DNA of 64,000 nt. It comes from Tubulanus polymorphus. Its lineage: Eukaryota; Nemertea; Palaeonemertea; Tubulaniformes; Tubulanidae. Under the pieces are notes generated by a model that did no database searches, was not told the origin of the DNA, and saw nothing but the letters and a program-made list of their open reading frames with translations. The DNA lies in contig NC_134032.1 of NCBI RefSeq assembly GCF_964204645.1, positions 13,386,275 through 13,450,274 on the forward strand, written 5' to 3'. Position numbers and translations under genes: made by a program. This document shows positions 24,001-28,984 of this stretch, piece after piece. Each line of letters opens with the position of its first letter. Within the stretch, counting starts at the first letter, position 1.

Positions 24001-24301
24001 CCACATACTGTTTATCGGGCTGTAACGTGCCGATATCCTGGGGCACCCTGTGTCCGCCCACGGGCGTGTACAGTTTGCGAACGCATCCGAACGACGGGTT
24101 GAGAGTTTTGGTCAGTTGCGACAGAAAACAGTCGTAAGTCCTCACTTGTTTCGGGTTCAGAACGAACCGGCGCGCCTGAAAGAAACTATCGCCGTTCCTG
24201 TAAATCCAAACGCTTTTCACGCCGTCGCCGTTTTTTTGCGGCTGGTGTTCGGTTGAAATACCCGCCGCCGCGTGAGGACCGCCACCAGCATCTGTGGCCA
24301 T
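9..24301 (-). CDS. DCDC2: DCDC2-like doublecortin-domain gene, 16 exons, 3' end off the window
   Basis: Minus-strand exons in transcript order: 24301-23970, 21361-21301, 17885-17865, 16883-16830, 10801-10725, 9487-9356, 8794-8645, 7575-7450, 6774-6650, 6041-5923, 5407-4673, 2927-2862, 2406-2086, 1345-1307, 899-822, 77-9. All junctions are AG/GT and phases agree throughout, giving 835 codons without a stop. DCX domain 1 is residues 28-110 (VWIYRNGD ... AAGLERFKKLA). DCX domain 2 is about 179-260 (FVYTNGD ... CYVAVGKEQFRPLPY). The linker motif PVKHSRI and the downstream motif TQVELPIDQ match DCDC2 as known from vertebrates. DCDC2 binds microtubules and works in primary cilia. Vertebrate DCDC2 is about 476 aa, so this protein has a much longer tail, with two coding repeats and two IQ motifs. 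No stop is reached, so the C-terminus lies left of the window. DCDC2B or DCDC2C relatives are the alternatives. Confidence 0.85.
78..821. other. DCDC2-like intron, no gene seen
   Basis: It holds a stretch at 600-690 (GGGCCAAATTTGACC ... CCAATTTGGCCCAGG) that recurs in diverged form at 18430-18500, so it is a dispersed repeat. A fragment with CAACTGGACCCAGTTCCA near 385 belongs to the foldback family described at 6165-6275. Confidence 0.5.
822..899 (-). CDS. DCDC2: DCDC2-like exon encoding an IQ motif
   Basis: 78 nt, phase 0 to 0, acceptor ATTACGAAG, donor GTACAT. It encodes 26 residues with ATKIQSVQRGRKARKDIEK, a perfect IQxxxRGxxxR motif. IQ motifs bind calmodulin or light chains. The exon is a module homologous to the one at 9-77. 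Confidence 0.7.
1307..1345 (-). CDS. DCDC2: DCDC2-like 39-nt acidic exon
   Basis: Thirteen codons (GEKPADDESDEAK), phase 0 to 0, acceptor CATTTTCAG, donor GTACGA. Short, but splice sites and composition fit the exons on either side. Confidence 0.65.
1690..2035. repeat. 44-bp minisatellite in a DCDC2-like intron
   Basis: Repeats of the pattern TGTAACATACAGTTGTCAGC followed by ATGCAGGTGTTAGGAAGTTA, near-perfect at 1820-2000 and decayed at 1690-1820. It lies just beyond the donor of the exon at 2086-2406. Confidence 0.85.
2086..2406 (-). CDS. DCDC2: DCDC2-like Pro/Ser/Arg-rich exon with 14-residue repeats
   Basis: 321 nt, phase 0 to 0, acceptor TTCACGTAG, donor GTATTG. It starts with a proline-rich run (SPSPPPKSQTPP) and contains about three repeats of SASRQDRQATPAER (42-bp unit, about 2155-2290). 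The exon ends EEDE. If the donor were not used, translation would stop four codons later, so this could be an alternative C-terminus. Confidence 0.75.
2862..2927 (-). CDS. DCDC2: DCDC2-like acidic exon
   Basis: 66 nt, phase 0 to 0, acceptor TTCTTGTAG, donor GTCAGT. It encodes 22 residues (DEEEIQDVPADKEL...), compositionally like the acidic tail of DCDC2. Confidence 0.75.
2928..4672. other. DCDC2-like intron with GGT/GGA microsatellite and MITEs
   Basis: A (GGTGGA)n trinucleotide tract lies at about 3778-3828. From 4095 to 4580 there are two related foldback elements with ends like GGCAGGTTTCGATTGGTCTC and an inverted partner near 4290-4325 and 4540-4580. Related pieces occur at 9145-9260 and 11248-11340. 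No exon was identified in this 1.7 kb. Confidence 0.55.
4673..5407 (-). CDS. DCDC2: DCDC2-like large acidic exon with 8-residue tandem repeats
   Basis: 735 nt, phase 0 to 0. It starts DDKRLNGPRDD after a weak acceptor (GAATAAAAG) and ends at donor GTATCG after TAWK. It is rich in Asp and carries seven repeats of the pattern AADGFDQS (24-bp unit, 5040-5200). The part after the repeats is low in predicted order and unlike any domain I know. Confidence 0.75.
5923..6041 (-). CDS. DCDC2: DCDC2-like exon: acidic linker with TQVELPIDQ
   Basis: 119 nt, acceptor CGTTTCAG, donor GTACGA. It encodes DSGVYKAKTRDE then an acidic run with NDTQVELPIDQ. Vertebrate DCDC2 has a closely similar TQVEVPVDQ after a comparable GIFKA segment, so homology extends past the DCX domains. 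This supports DCDC2 over other DCX proteins. Confidence 0.85.
6165..6275. mobile_element. Foldback MITE with CCCAGTTCCACAGTT termini
   Basis: Inverted ends CCGGTTCCACAGTTGTGAGT and ACAGAACTGTGGAACTGGGT flank about 70 bp. A second, better copy is at 18178-18287. The ends recur in decayed pieces (about 375-440, 15965-16085) and in the minisatellites at 11030-11245 and 19030-19440. Confidence 0.7.
6365..6503. mobile_element. Foldback MITE with CTGGGTCCAGTTTCA termini
   Basis: GGGATCCAGTTTCACAA at the left and ATGAAACTGGACCCAGG at the right are inverted copies. A related copy lies at about 60465-60595 inside an EXOC3 intron. No coding capacity. Confidence 0.6.
6650..6774 (-). CDS. DCDC2: DCDC2-like exon: Lys/Thr-rich linker
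   Basis: 125 nt, acceptor CCTCTCAAAG, donor GTATGT. It encodes KKTNRTSKKKAA, a run of five Thr from (ACG/ACA) codons, then a Lys/Glu-rich part. The ACG run is a coding trinucleotide repeat likely to vary in length. Confidence 0.8.
7450..7575 (-). CDS. DCDC2: DCDC2-like exon: basic Ser-rich linker
   Basis: 126 nt, acceptor TTTGTCTAG, donor GTACGT. It encodes a Lys/Arg-rich stretch (MLQQKRMRKNR) followed by Gly/Ser/Thr. Basic tails after DCX domains are common, and here one probably adds electrostatic microtubule affinity (inference). Confidence 0.82.
7640..8385. mobile_element. Nested foldback elements in a DCDC2-like intron
   Basis: Outer element: GTGGCCTAGCTCAGTTATAG at the left, and inverted halves around AGTTGAACTAAAACAT (8046) and ATGTTTTAGTTCAACT (8336). 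It shares ACTCCATGATTTGAA and GGCCTAGCTC with the large foldback at 56688-57190. Inner element: ATAATTCAAAATCCATAGAAG at 7686 is repeated inverted near 7965-7985, with a different core, so one element appears to have inserted in the other. Confidence 0.6.
8645..8794 (-). CDS. DCDC2: DCDC2-like exon: second DCX domain, second half
   Basis: 150 nt, acceptor TTTTTTCGCAG, donor GTACGT. It encodes GLYTVDGELV ... GECYVAVGKEQFRPLPY, the end of DCX domain 2, then a Pro-containing linker. Confidence 0.92.
9356..9487 (-). CDS. DCDC2: DCDC2-like exon: second DCX domain, first half
   Basis: 132 nt, acceptor TATTTTCAG, donor GTACGT. It encodes FVYTNGDTLRHASRILLQ and ends SLRTGAIH, the ubiquitin-like DCX fold start with the YxNGD loop. 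The acceptor and first exon bases resemble the unit of the adjoining 22-bp minisatellite (9481-10296). Confidence 0.92.
9481..10296. repeat. 22-bp minisatellite, about 37 copies, abutting a splice acceptor
   Basis: The unit AGTATACACTAGAAATACAT+AG is repeated about 37 times with few changes. Read on the minus strand the unit is ...ATGTATTTCTAGTGTATACT, which closely resembles the true acceptor and exon start (TATTTTCAG followed by TGTATATACT) at 9488/9487. At least one interior unit (near 9576) keeps TTTTCAG exactly. The array appears to have grown from the acceptor itself. Confidence 0.95.
10297..10553. mobile_element. hAT-like MITE inserted in the 22-bp minisatellite
   Basis: 257 bp, with ends CAGAGGCGATTCAG and (inverted) CAGGGGCGGATCCAG, typical of hAT-type non-autonomous elements. 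One more minisatellite unit (CAGTATACACTAAAAAT) continues on the far side, so the element entered the array. A possible short target duplication (AGTAT) is hard to judge in repeat DNA. Confidence 0.65.
10725..10801 (-). CDS. DCDC2: DCDC2-like exon: start of second DCX domain
   Basis: 77 nt, acceptor TTTTTCAG, donor GTAAGT. It encodes ITPVKHSRIQASGRIRK and ends ESCTI plus two bases. This corresponds to KPVIHSRI...EPCTI in vertebrate DCDC2, immediately before the second DCX core. Confidence 0.88.
11030..11245. repeat. About 45-bp minisatellite built from MITE ends (forward)
   Basis: About four to five units of GACTCTGGACCCAGTTCCAC plus AGTTGTGTRGAATTAATTT. The core is the terminus of the MITE at 6165-6275. 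The array at 19030-19440 carries the same unit on the opposite strand. Confidence 0.8.
11394..11646. mobile_element. Foldback element with GGGCCCGATCTAAG ends
   Basis: GGGCCCGATCTAAGAAGTG at the left and CAAGTGCTTAGATCGGACCC at the right are inverted copies. CTTGCCCGGGGGCAAG motifs lie inside. No open frame of note. Confidence 0.6.
12063..12236. mobile_element. Foldback element, 80-bp arms
   Basis: GTCCAAAAATGTTTCCACGA at 12080 pairs with CAAGGATACATTTTTGGAC at about 12195-12213, and the arms continue through GAGCTAGTAGTTTATTACAC to a loop near TAGTCATTATGCCGG. MITE-like, in a DCDC2-like intron. Confidence 0.65.
12790..13460. repeat. About 145-bp satellite-like array, five copies
   Basis: Five units each containing GAGACAGGCGTGGCTTCTAA, ATATTGAGTTCCCCAAAATA and AATAAACACAGGAGTCCGG. 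The fifth is partial and the units differ by small indels. Confidence 0.85.
14050..14735. repeat. About 130-bp degenerate tandem repeat
   Basis: Units built from ATCATACCACTGGTCATCGC, CCATTCTTACCATCCCATA and CCATAACAAGTGGTCACCCC, about five copies with indels. Confidence 0.75.
15430..15930. repeat. About 85-bp tandem repeat, six copies
   Basis: Units of GGGATTTGAATCTGATGGCA, TCATGAGACTCTGTCACAGT and ACAAACCCCTACCCTAGTAG. The long frames open on both strands here are produced by the repeat length and are not genes. Confidence 0.85.
16830..16883 (-). CDS. DCDC2: DCDC2-like exon in the inter-DCX linker
   Basis: 54 nt, phase 0 to 0, acceptor TTTTCAG, donor GTGCGT. It encodes a polar peptide of 18 residues beginning TDFDASVLTDG. 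It has no clear vertebrate counterpart, so it is placed by splice sites and frame. It could also be a cassette exon. Confidence 0.6.
16985..17165. mobile_element. Foldback element around 17.0-17.2 kb
   Basis: AATAAGTAACGAGACGAG at 16997 pairs with CTCGTCTCGTTACTTATT at about 17132-17151, and GCACGAGCTTTCGTTTCTAA pairs with TTAGAAGCGAAAGCTCGTGC. The core holds GAAGCTTCATCGGGTGAATG. MITE-like. Confidence 0.65.
17455..17550. repeat. About 27-bp tandem repeat, three copies
   Basis: TTTGCAGAAGGTGCTTTAAG followed by ACAGAGG, three copies with single-base changes. Confidence 0.8.
17865..17885 (-). CDS. DCDC2: Possible 21-nt DCDC2-like microexon
   Basis: Between acceptor CTGCTTTCAG and donor GTAATA there are seven codons (INDVPDE) in phase 0 on both sides, so inclusion or skipping leaves the frame intact. 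Support is only splice sites and phase, because this linker is not conserved. Confidence 0.4.
18178..18287. mobile_element. Foldback MITE, better copy of the CCCAGTTCCACAG family
   Basis: GGATCCAGTTCCACAGTTCT at the left and ACAACTGCGGTTGTGGGTCC at the right are inverted. GAGTTAGAGTGAACTCTGAG lies in the left part. Same family as 6165-6275. Confidence 0.7.
18750..18800. repeat. 25-bp perfect tandem duplication
   Basis: CCGCGTGACAAGCGTGACAC plus GGGAG occurs twice in a row without change. A G-tract of about 13 bases lies nearby at 18588-18602. Confidence 0.85.
19030..19440. repeat. About 40-bp minisatellite built from MITE ends (reverse)
   Basis: About nine diverged units of CACACAACTGTGGAACTGGG plus TCCAGAGTCAAATTAAAC. 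It is the reverse complement of the array at 11030-11245, in another intron-scale part of the same gene. Confidence 0.8.
19441..21300. other. DCDC2-like intron, no gene seen
   Basis: AT-rich, unstructured sequence. The short open frames (for example at 19680-19874 and 20401-20595) lack homology, splice sites and codon bias. Confidence 0.5.
21301..21361 (-). CDS. DCDC2: DCDC2-like exon 2 (inter-DCX linker)
   Basis: 61 nt, acceptor TTTTTTGTAG, donor GTAAGC. The first base completes the split alanine codon from exon 1, giving FKKLAYLNIH, which matches FKKLNYL in vertebrate DCDC2. It ends in phase 0. Confidence 0.85.
21668..21834. mobile_element. MITE with CAGTGTTTTCAATAAGA ends (copy 1)
   Basis: The same element is found inverted at 58952-59090. 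Ends CAGTGTTTTCAATAAGA and TCTTATTGAAACCACTG. The interior includes GTCCCATAATATGTCACAG and CCTGAAACGAAAGCTGGTTT in both copies. Confidence 0.75.
22495..22594. other. About 100-nt imperfect hairpin, pre-miRNA-like
   Basis: Arms TTTTTTTTTCTTA and TAAGAAAAAAAAA close a stem that continues through GAATC/GATTC to CCACCCATCTT/AAGATGGGTGG with a loop of about 12 nt (TGAATAAACTG). The stem has a few mismatches and bulges. It lies in intron 1 of the DCDC2-like gene. It could be a miRNA precursor or a short foldback transposon. Confidence 0.4.
23699..23919. mobile_element. 221-bp MITE next to exon 1 donor
   Basis: Terminal inverted repeats GGTAAAAGTGCAGATCCGCA and its complement at 23890-23917, flanked by TATTAT on both sides (23693-23698 and 23920-23925), a likely target duplication. 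It ends about 45 bp from the splice donor of exon 1. Confidence 0.75.
23970..24301 (-). CDS. DCDC2: DCDC2-like exon 1: start codon and first DCX domain
   Basis: ATG is at 24301-24299. The exon encodes 110 codons plus two bases and ends at donor GTAAGT (23969-23964). A Gly/Ala-rich leader of about 28 residues precedes the whole first DCX domain (KSVWIYRNGD, YTPVGGHRV, YVAAGLERFKKL). Codons are GC-rich compared with the flanks. No in-frame ATG lies further upstream before a stop. Confidence 0.92.
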
Positions 24302-24822
24302 ATCGCTTTCGACAAAAGAGCAGAGTGTATCGCTAAAAATTATCCAACAAGAATCGCTGTCTTCGCTTTATCCATATATTCACACTATCTCATAATACTC
24401 AGTGTCAGTCCAGTAGTGTCACAACTAGTTGTTGAACTTTCATCTCAAACCTACACGCGATGCATTCTGGGTGAGATTTATTGTTTACATAGGTGTCAGC
24501 GCTACCTCGTCGCCTAGCAACACGACGCCGAAAACACGTGTAGTTACACATTCACTGTGATGCGCCAGGTGGCAGCACTGTACGGGGCTGAATTGATTGC
24601 GTGTTATTTTCCATACAGCATAATGTACAATGATTCAATGTCAAAGAGAAATGTCAAATTGATCGAAAAACTCAAGTCAACCCTCGTAACACAATGCGTG
24701 CTTACTTAATTGCAAATGAAATAATTATTTGATAAGCAAAAGAAGTTTTTTTATAATACCAAAAAAATAATTTGTTATGGTCCTGATCGAATGTAAAATG
24801 CAATTTGACTCACACCAGGTTG
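24302..24822. promoter_or_regulatory. 5' flank and likely promoter of the DCDC2-like gene
   Basis: Unique-looking sequence between the ATG and the start of the duplicated block. It is richer in CG dinucleotides around 24500-24600 than the flanks. No clear TATA box was seen at a sensible distance. The X-box is the only motif I can support. Confidence 0.4.
24509..24521. promoter_or_regulatory. RFX X-box upstream of the DCDC2-like gene
   Basis: GTCGCCTAGCAAC is a perfect match to the palindromic RFX consensus GTNRCC N0-3 RGYAAC. It lies 208 bp upstream of the start codon of the minus-strand DCDC2-like gene, the usual distance for X-boxes in cilium genes. Function is inferred from sequence and from the known role of DCDC2 in cilia. 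Confidence 0.7.
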
Positions 24823-25159
24823 AAAGCCTGTTTGGTCGACGGATGGCTATAGTGACAACCAAAAAGACTGCTGATTTCATAATACTCTTCGGCAGCTAAA
24901 CACTTGCTTCTAACCGGTCAACTAAGTGTCTGTGTGTCCGGCTTAAGCTGTATTACCATTGATGCATAATCACATCATCATGTTTTCCGCACATCCTCGT
25001 CTCTGGACAATATTGGTGGAAATATTGGGTTGAAAAAAGAGGTGGATTGCAAGATAAAAAAAAATCACTGACTGGTCAACTCAAAAAGTTCAGAGTAGCC
25101 ATTTAACTAAACAAATAAAATAAAGAATTTCAAACAAACATATTTATTATCATACAATA

Positions 25160-26850
25160 AAAATACAAAATGCCAGGTATGTGCTCGAGGAATTATAACG
25201 TAAGTTCCTCAAACACGTGGACTGTATTTCAAAAACAGTCCAACCATGGACGCATAAACTATAAACTAGAGTTTATACATCCATGGTCCAACCATAGACT
25301 CTAAACGGAAATGTCTATGGGCCACAACCATGGGCTCTAAACTGTAAGAGTCCATGGCTCCCCGCACTAAAACCAGAGGTAAACCTGGCCAATTACCCTG
25401 GAAAGCGTAAGATTTAATGTTGAATCAATCTGATTTACATTTTTACTCTTAAAAGTTGACCCGGCCAGCCGCCTATCTACCTTATAGGTATTGCTTTAAA
25501 ATCATGATCAAGCTAACTATAACAACTGATTACAAATATCATTGTTATTTACAAAATGACAGCTGGCCGATCAGGAAAACAAGGTATCATTTTTAGCCTT
25601 ATAATGAGCTATCCAAAAAATAAGATTACCGTACTAGCCTTTAACATCACAATTGCTACTGCAAGGTATTTCAAGGTTTTTATTCACCAAAAACATTTCG
25701 ACTACAACTGATTCAGAAAATTTGAATCAATAGGATAATGATAATATAACACAAAGAATTGTAAACTCTGATCCATAAAACACCGACAATTGGGACCAGT
25801 CTGAATGTCTAAGACTATTAATTTGACAATTCATGAAGTCACGAGGCATAAGTGACATTTGGCTATTTCATGAAATATGAAGCATTTTATCATATCAACT
25901 CTTCAAATGACAAAAGATACTCTGTTTAAGTATCATCAATCATCAAAGAACTACATAACATATCTCCAACATATAAACATTAAAGCTCCATAAATCCACA
26001 AATTCGCTCTCAAATAATCAATCTCTAATTTCATTTCATTAAACATCATTCTTAAAAGAAAACCGAAATTTCGCAAACTTTGCTTTGTATTTGAGGAATT
26101 GTAAGTTACTCGTTAACACATGAGTGAACTGTATTCGAAAAACAGTTCAACATAAAAGCATTAAAACTAATGAAACCTACAGATTCAATCTTGAAAGCTT
26201 GAGATTAACTAATCAATCTTCATTTTTTCATTTCCATTAACATTATTTTACAAACTAGAGTTTTAAGTAAGATAACTAGAGTTTTGCCAAACTTGCCTGA
26301 GGTTTTCAAACATTTTCGATGTTATTTTCTCAATATTGTTACGTTTAATGCAAAGTATTTTGAAGGTTTTTTAATTAAGATATATTGAGTATCATCGTAT
26401 AGATATTTCATCTATCCATATATCTAGGTAAAATACAAATAACTGATCGCTGAGATATCTACAATTAAACTGAATTCGATAACTTTTTCGAGATCGGAAA
26501 TGCATCGTGCGCAGATTTGAATCGGGCCCCATATATTGTAAAACCGACAATAGCTATCAAAACATAGCTAGGACAATTTACTAATCAACACTGTTTATAT
26601 ATCCTCATTTATAGTAAAAAATGCTCCTCTATATTTGATAGGACCTCAGTTTGATAGTTGCTATAAACCTAACTAAACAGTCGAAAAATTTTAAGATGAA
26701 TAATGAACACATATGAGTCGTTTTATTCTCATGACAAAACCTTGCTAAATGACAGGTATTTACTCGAGGAATTATCATCTAAGTACCTTGTTAACAAATG
26801 GACTGTATTTTAATAACAGTTCGACATAAAAACATTTAAACAAGAGACAA
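25160..26850. repeat. Three diverged copies of a block inside unit A
   Basis: CTCGAGGAATTATAACGTAAG with GTGGACTGTATTTCAAAAACA (about 25170), TTGAGGAATTGTAAGTTACT with GTGAACTGTATTCGAAAAAC (about 26090), and CTCGAGGAATTATCATCTAAG with TGGACTGTATTTTAATAACA (about 26755) are versions of the same 80-100 bp block. The same three recur in unit B at about 39660, 40580 and 41250. No gene found in them. Confidence 0.7.
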
Positions 26851-27215
26851 AACCTACAAAATCCCACTTCCGCTGACCCTCGTCTTAAGAACTTAAGATT
26901 TTCAAACATTATCAGTTCACTCATTTAATACTACGTTATTTCAGGGAAAACATGACAATAATTTTACCATCGATAACTAATCACTTTTATAGCTGTTTAA
27001 CATTCTTTCTAAAAAAGAGTAATATGTATCTCCCAGATATTAGCCCTAAAACAATCAACAGTAACAGCAGTGACAGGGTGTGCTATAGGTAAAAGGGCGG
27101 GTGATCTTTCATCAGTTATTTGAAGCATTCTATCGAATCAGTTATTTTTTTAGTGTGTTTGATTTAGTTAAGGTTTATGGTTATTTGTTTTGTTTATTAC
27201 TAACTGTCCGATAGA

Positions 27216-27365
27216 ATGCTTAAAACAACAACAGAAATGATCTCAAGAGGTTGGGAAACTCTAGAGAAGGTTGTTCCATGTGAAGAAGAACCTTTAATGA
27301 TTAGATTAAGTTATTTAAAAAAAATTCCTGATGATGAAGGCCCTATAATTATAGAAGTTAACTAA
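27216..27365 (+). CDS. Short unrecognised ORF in unit A
   Basis: An ATG frame of 49 codons (MLKTTTEMISRGWETLEK ... IIIEVN, stop). The unit B copy (41716-41865) keeps the frame, and two of the three differences are synonymous. In B a donor-like GTAAAC replaces GTTAAC near the end, so it could be an exon. I do not recognise the protein. Low confidence that it is a gene. Confidence 0.3.
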   Translation: MLKTTTEMISRGWETLEKVVPCEEEPLMIRLSYLKKIPDDEGPIIIEVN

Positions 27366-28369
27366 TTGTTTATTCGTTTTTGTCTATTTTTTTATTAGTT
27401 ATGATTTGTTTTTTTTTAATATTTATTTTGTTATGTATTTTTTATTCATTGTTTTTTTTATTTATTTACTTTTTAATTATGTTCTATGTATTTTGTACTA
27501 TTTTTTACTATTTACATCATCAGGAATTTCTTACCGGTGGAAATATGGGCTCACTTAAAGAAAAGTGCTACAAATTCACTGCTGCACCTAAATAATCGTT
27601 TATCATTAAACACCCCGATTTGGAGTTAAGCGATCATTGAAAGCCACTCAACCTTATGATATGGATGACGATGAAAGAAGTTAAAACAGCTATAAACAGA
27701 CTTAAAACGATCAAAATTACTGCTGGCCATTATTATTTATTCCTTTATATCACATTATTCCTAGCTATACCTCTCTTATACCTCTGTAGATACAATGTAC
27801 TAAGATACAAGTTTTCATATACCTAGCTATGATCATCCACATGGGAGCTCAATGTGAAAATCGAGATATTCCACTCATTAGTCAAATCGCTTTCATGGGC
27901 CTTCGAAAAATTTATGGTATCAAAAAATACATCAACACTTTGGTATATAAACTTATCATTTGTACACAGAACACTGCCAAACATTATAGTCTATGTGATG
28001 ATATGATGACTACGTGATGATATTCAAGGGCGTAGCCAGTCTATACTGAAGGCCCACTTTTTGGCCAAGGAATCATTTTCAAAACATCTTTATTCAAAGC
28101 CCATAAACTTGCTGGGCGAGTTTAGGAGTCCAAACTAATCAGGTATCAACTTCCTTTATTATGTTTAAAAGTTGCAACCGTTTAACTGACTACCCCTCTC
28201 CCTTTTGAACATTTAGGCTATGCAAATCATTTTCACTCTCAGGAAATATAAAATGAATCACGGTTTCTAAGAGACCAAACAATGTCATTATTACAAATCA
28301 TGCAAAGCTATGTTTAACTAAGTATGAAGATTATCTGAACTATCCTGTTGATATCATATCTCAATTTAG

Positions 28370-28576
28370 GTGCATTTCAATGGACCTACGTCGAACCGTG
28401 ACGCTGAATGTGATCAATACCATCAATTAATGGAGTGTAGATTTCAGACTCCGAGAAGGAACTTTCTGTCACATTACAAAGGACATGACACATCTGTTTA
28501 CAAATCGAAAACAGTTTGCCTAATCAATATGAAAGAATTAGGATGCCATTTTATTAAAATATTCAAATATGAATAG
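28370..28576 (+). CDS. Probable coding exon of an unrecognised gene, unit A
   Basis: A frame opens right after an acceptor-like CTCAATTTAG and reads VHFNGPTSNRDAECDQYHQL ... for 68 codons. Before the position where unit B gains a stop there are five differences between the units: four are synonymous third-position changes and one is Thr/Ser. That pattern suggests past selection on this protein. There is no ATG at the start, so it is probably an internal or terminal exon. The upstream exon is unknown, with candidates at 27216-27365 and 27524-27629. Confidence 0.45.
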   Translation: MHFNGPTSNRDAECDQYHQLMECRFQTPRRNFLSHYKGHDTSVYKSKTVCLINMKELGCHFIKIFKYE

Positions 28577-28984
28577 TTCCTTCTCAGGCCCAGAGCCCTA
28601 ATTTACTAACTTCAATTTTCACTAATCAACATTAAAACTATTTCTTTATTTCCGGCTCTTCAAATAGACAGTGAATTTTAAGACGCATTTTGAAACCTAT
28701 GTTACACATCAGACTGGTTTGTAAAAAGGTAATACACAAAATAAATCAATACTTTACATATTCTACTGACGTTGCTGCTCCTGAATAAGTGTTTATAAGA
28801 TACGCATTGTCTGTGCTGCTCCTGAATAACTGTTCACAATATATATACATTGTCTCTGCTGCTCCTGATTAATTGTTTATATATAACACACGCATTGTCT
28901 CTGCTCCACCTGTAGAAGAAATCTGTCATTGGGCGATAAACCGCTGCTGGCTGAATTTCTCATCTGGACTTCTAGGCCTAAGCA

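Noticed and set aside
27380-27595. Hydrophobic Phe/Leu/Ile-rich ORF resembling membrane segments (also 41870-42091)
   Set aside because: It comes from a T-rich tract and the unit B copy has indels. Low complexity explains the composition.
27525-27629. F-box-like reading (NFLPVEIWAHLKKSATNSLL) after an acceptor-like site
   Set aside because: The resemblance is short, and unit B has a one-base shift that destroys it. Not enough to call an F-box.
27829-28017. ORF of 62 codons in unit A (and its longer unit B version)
   Set aside because: Differences between the units change amino acids and the upstream extension is inconsistent, so no sign of selection on a protein.
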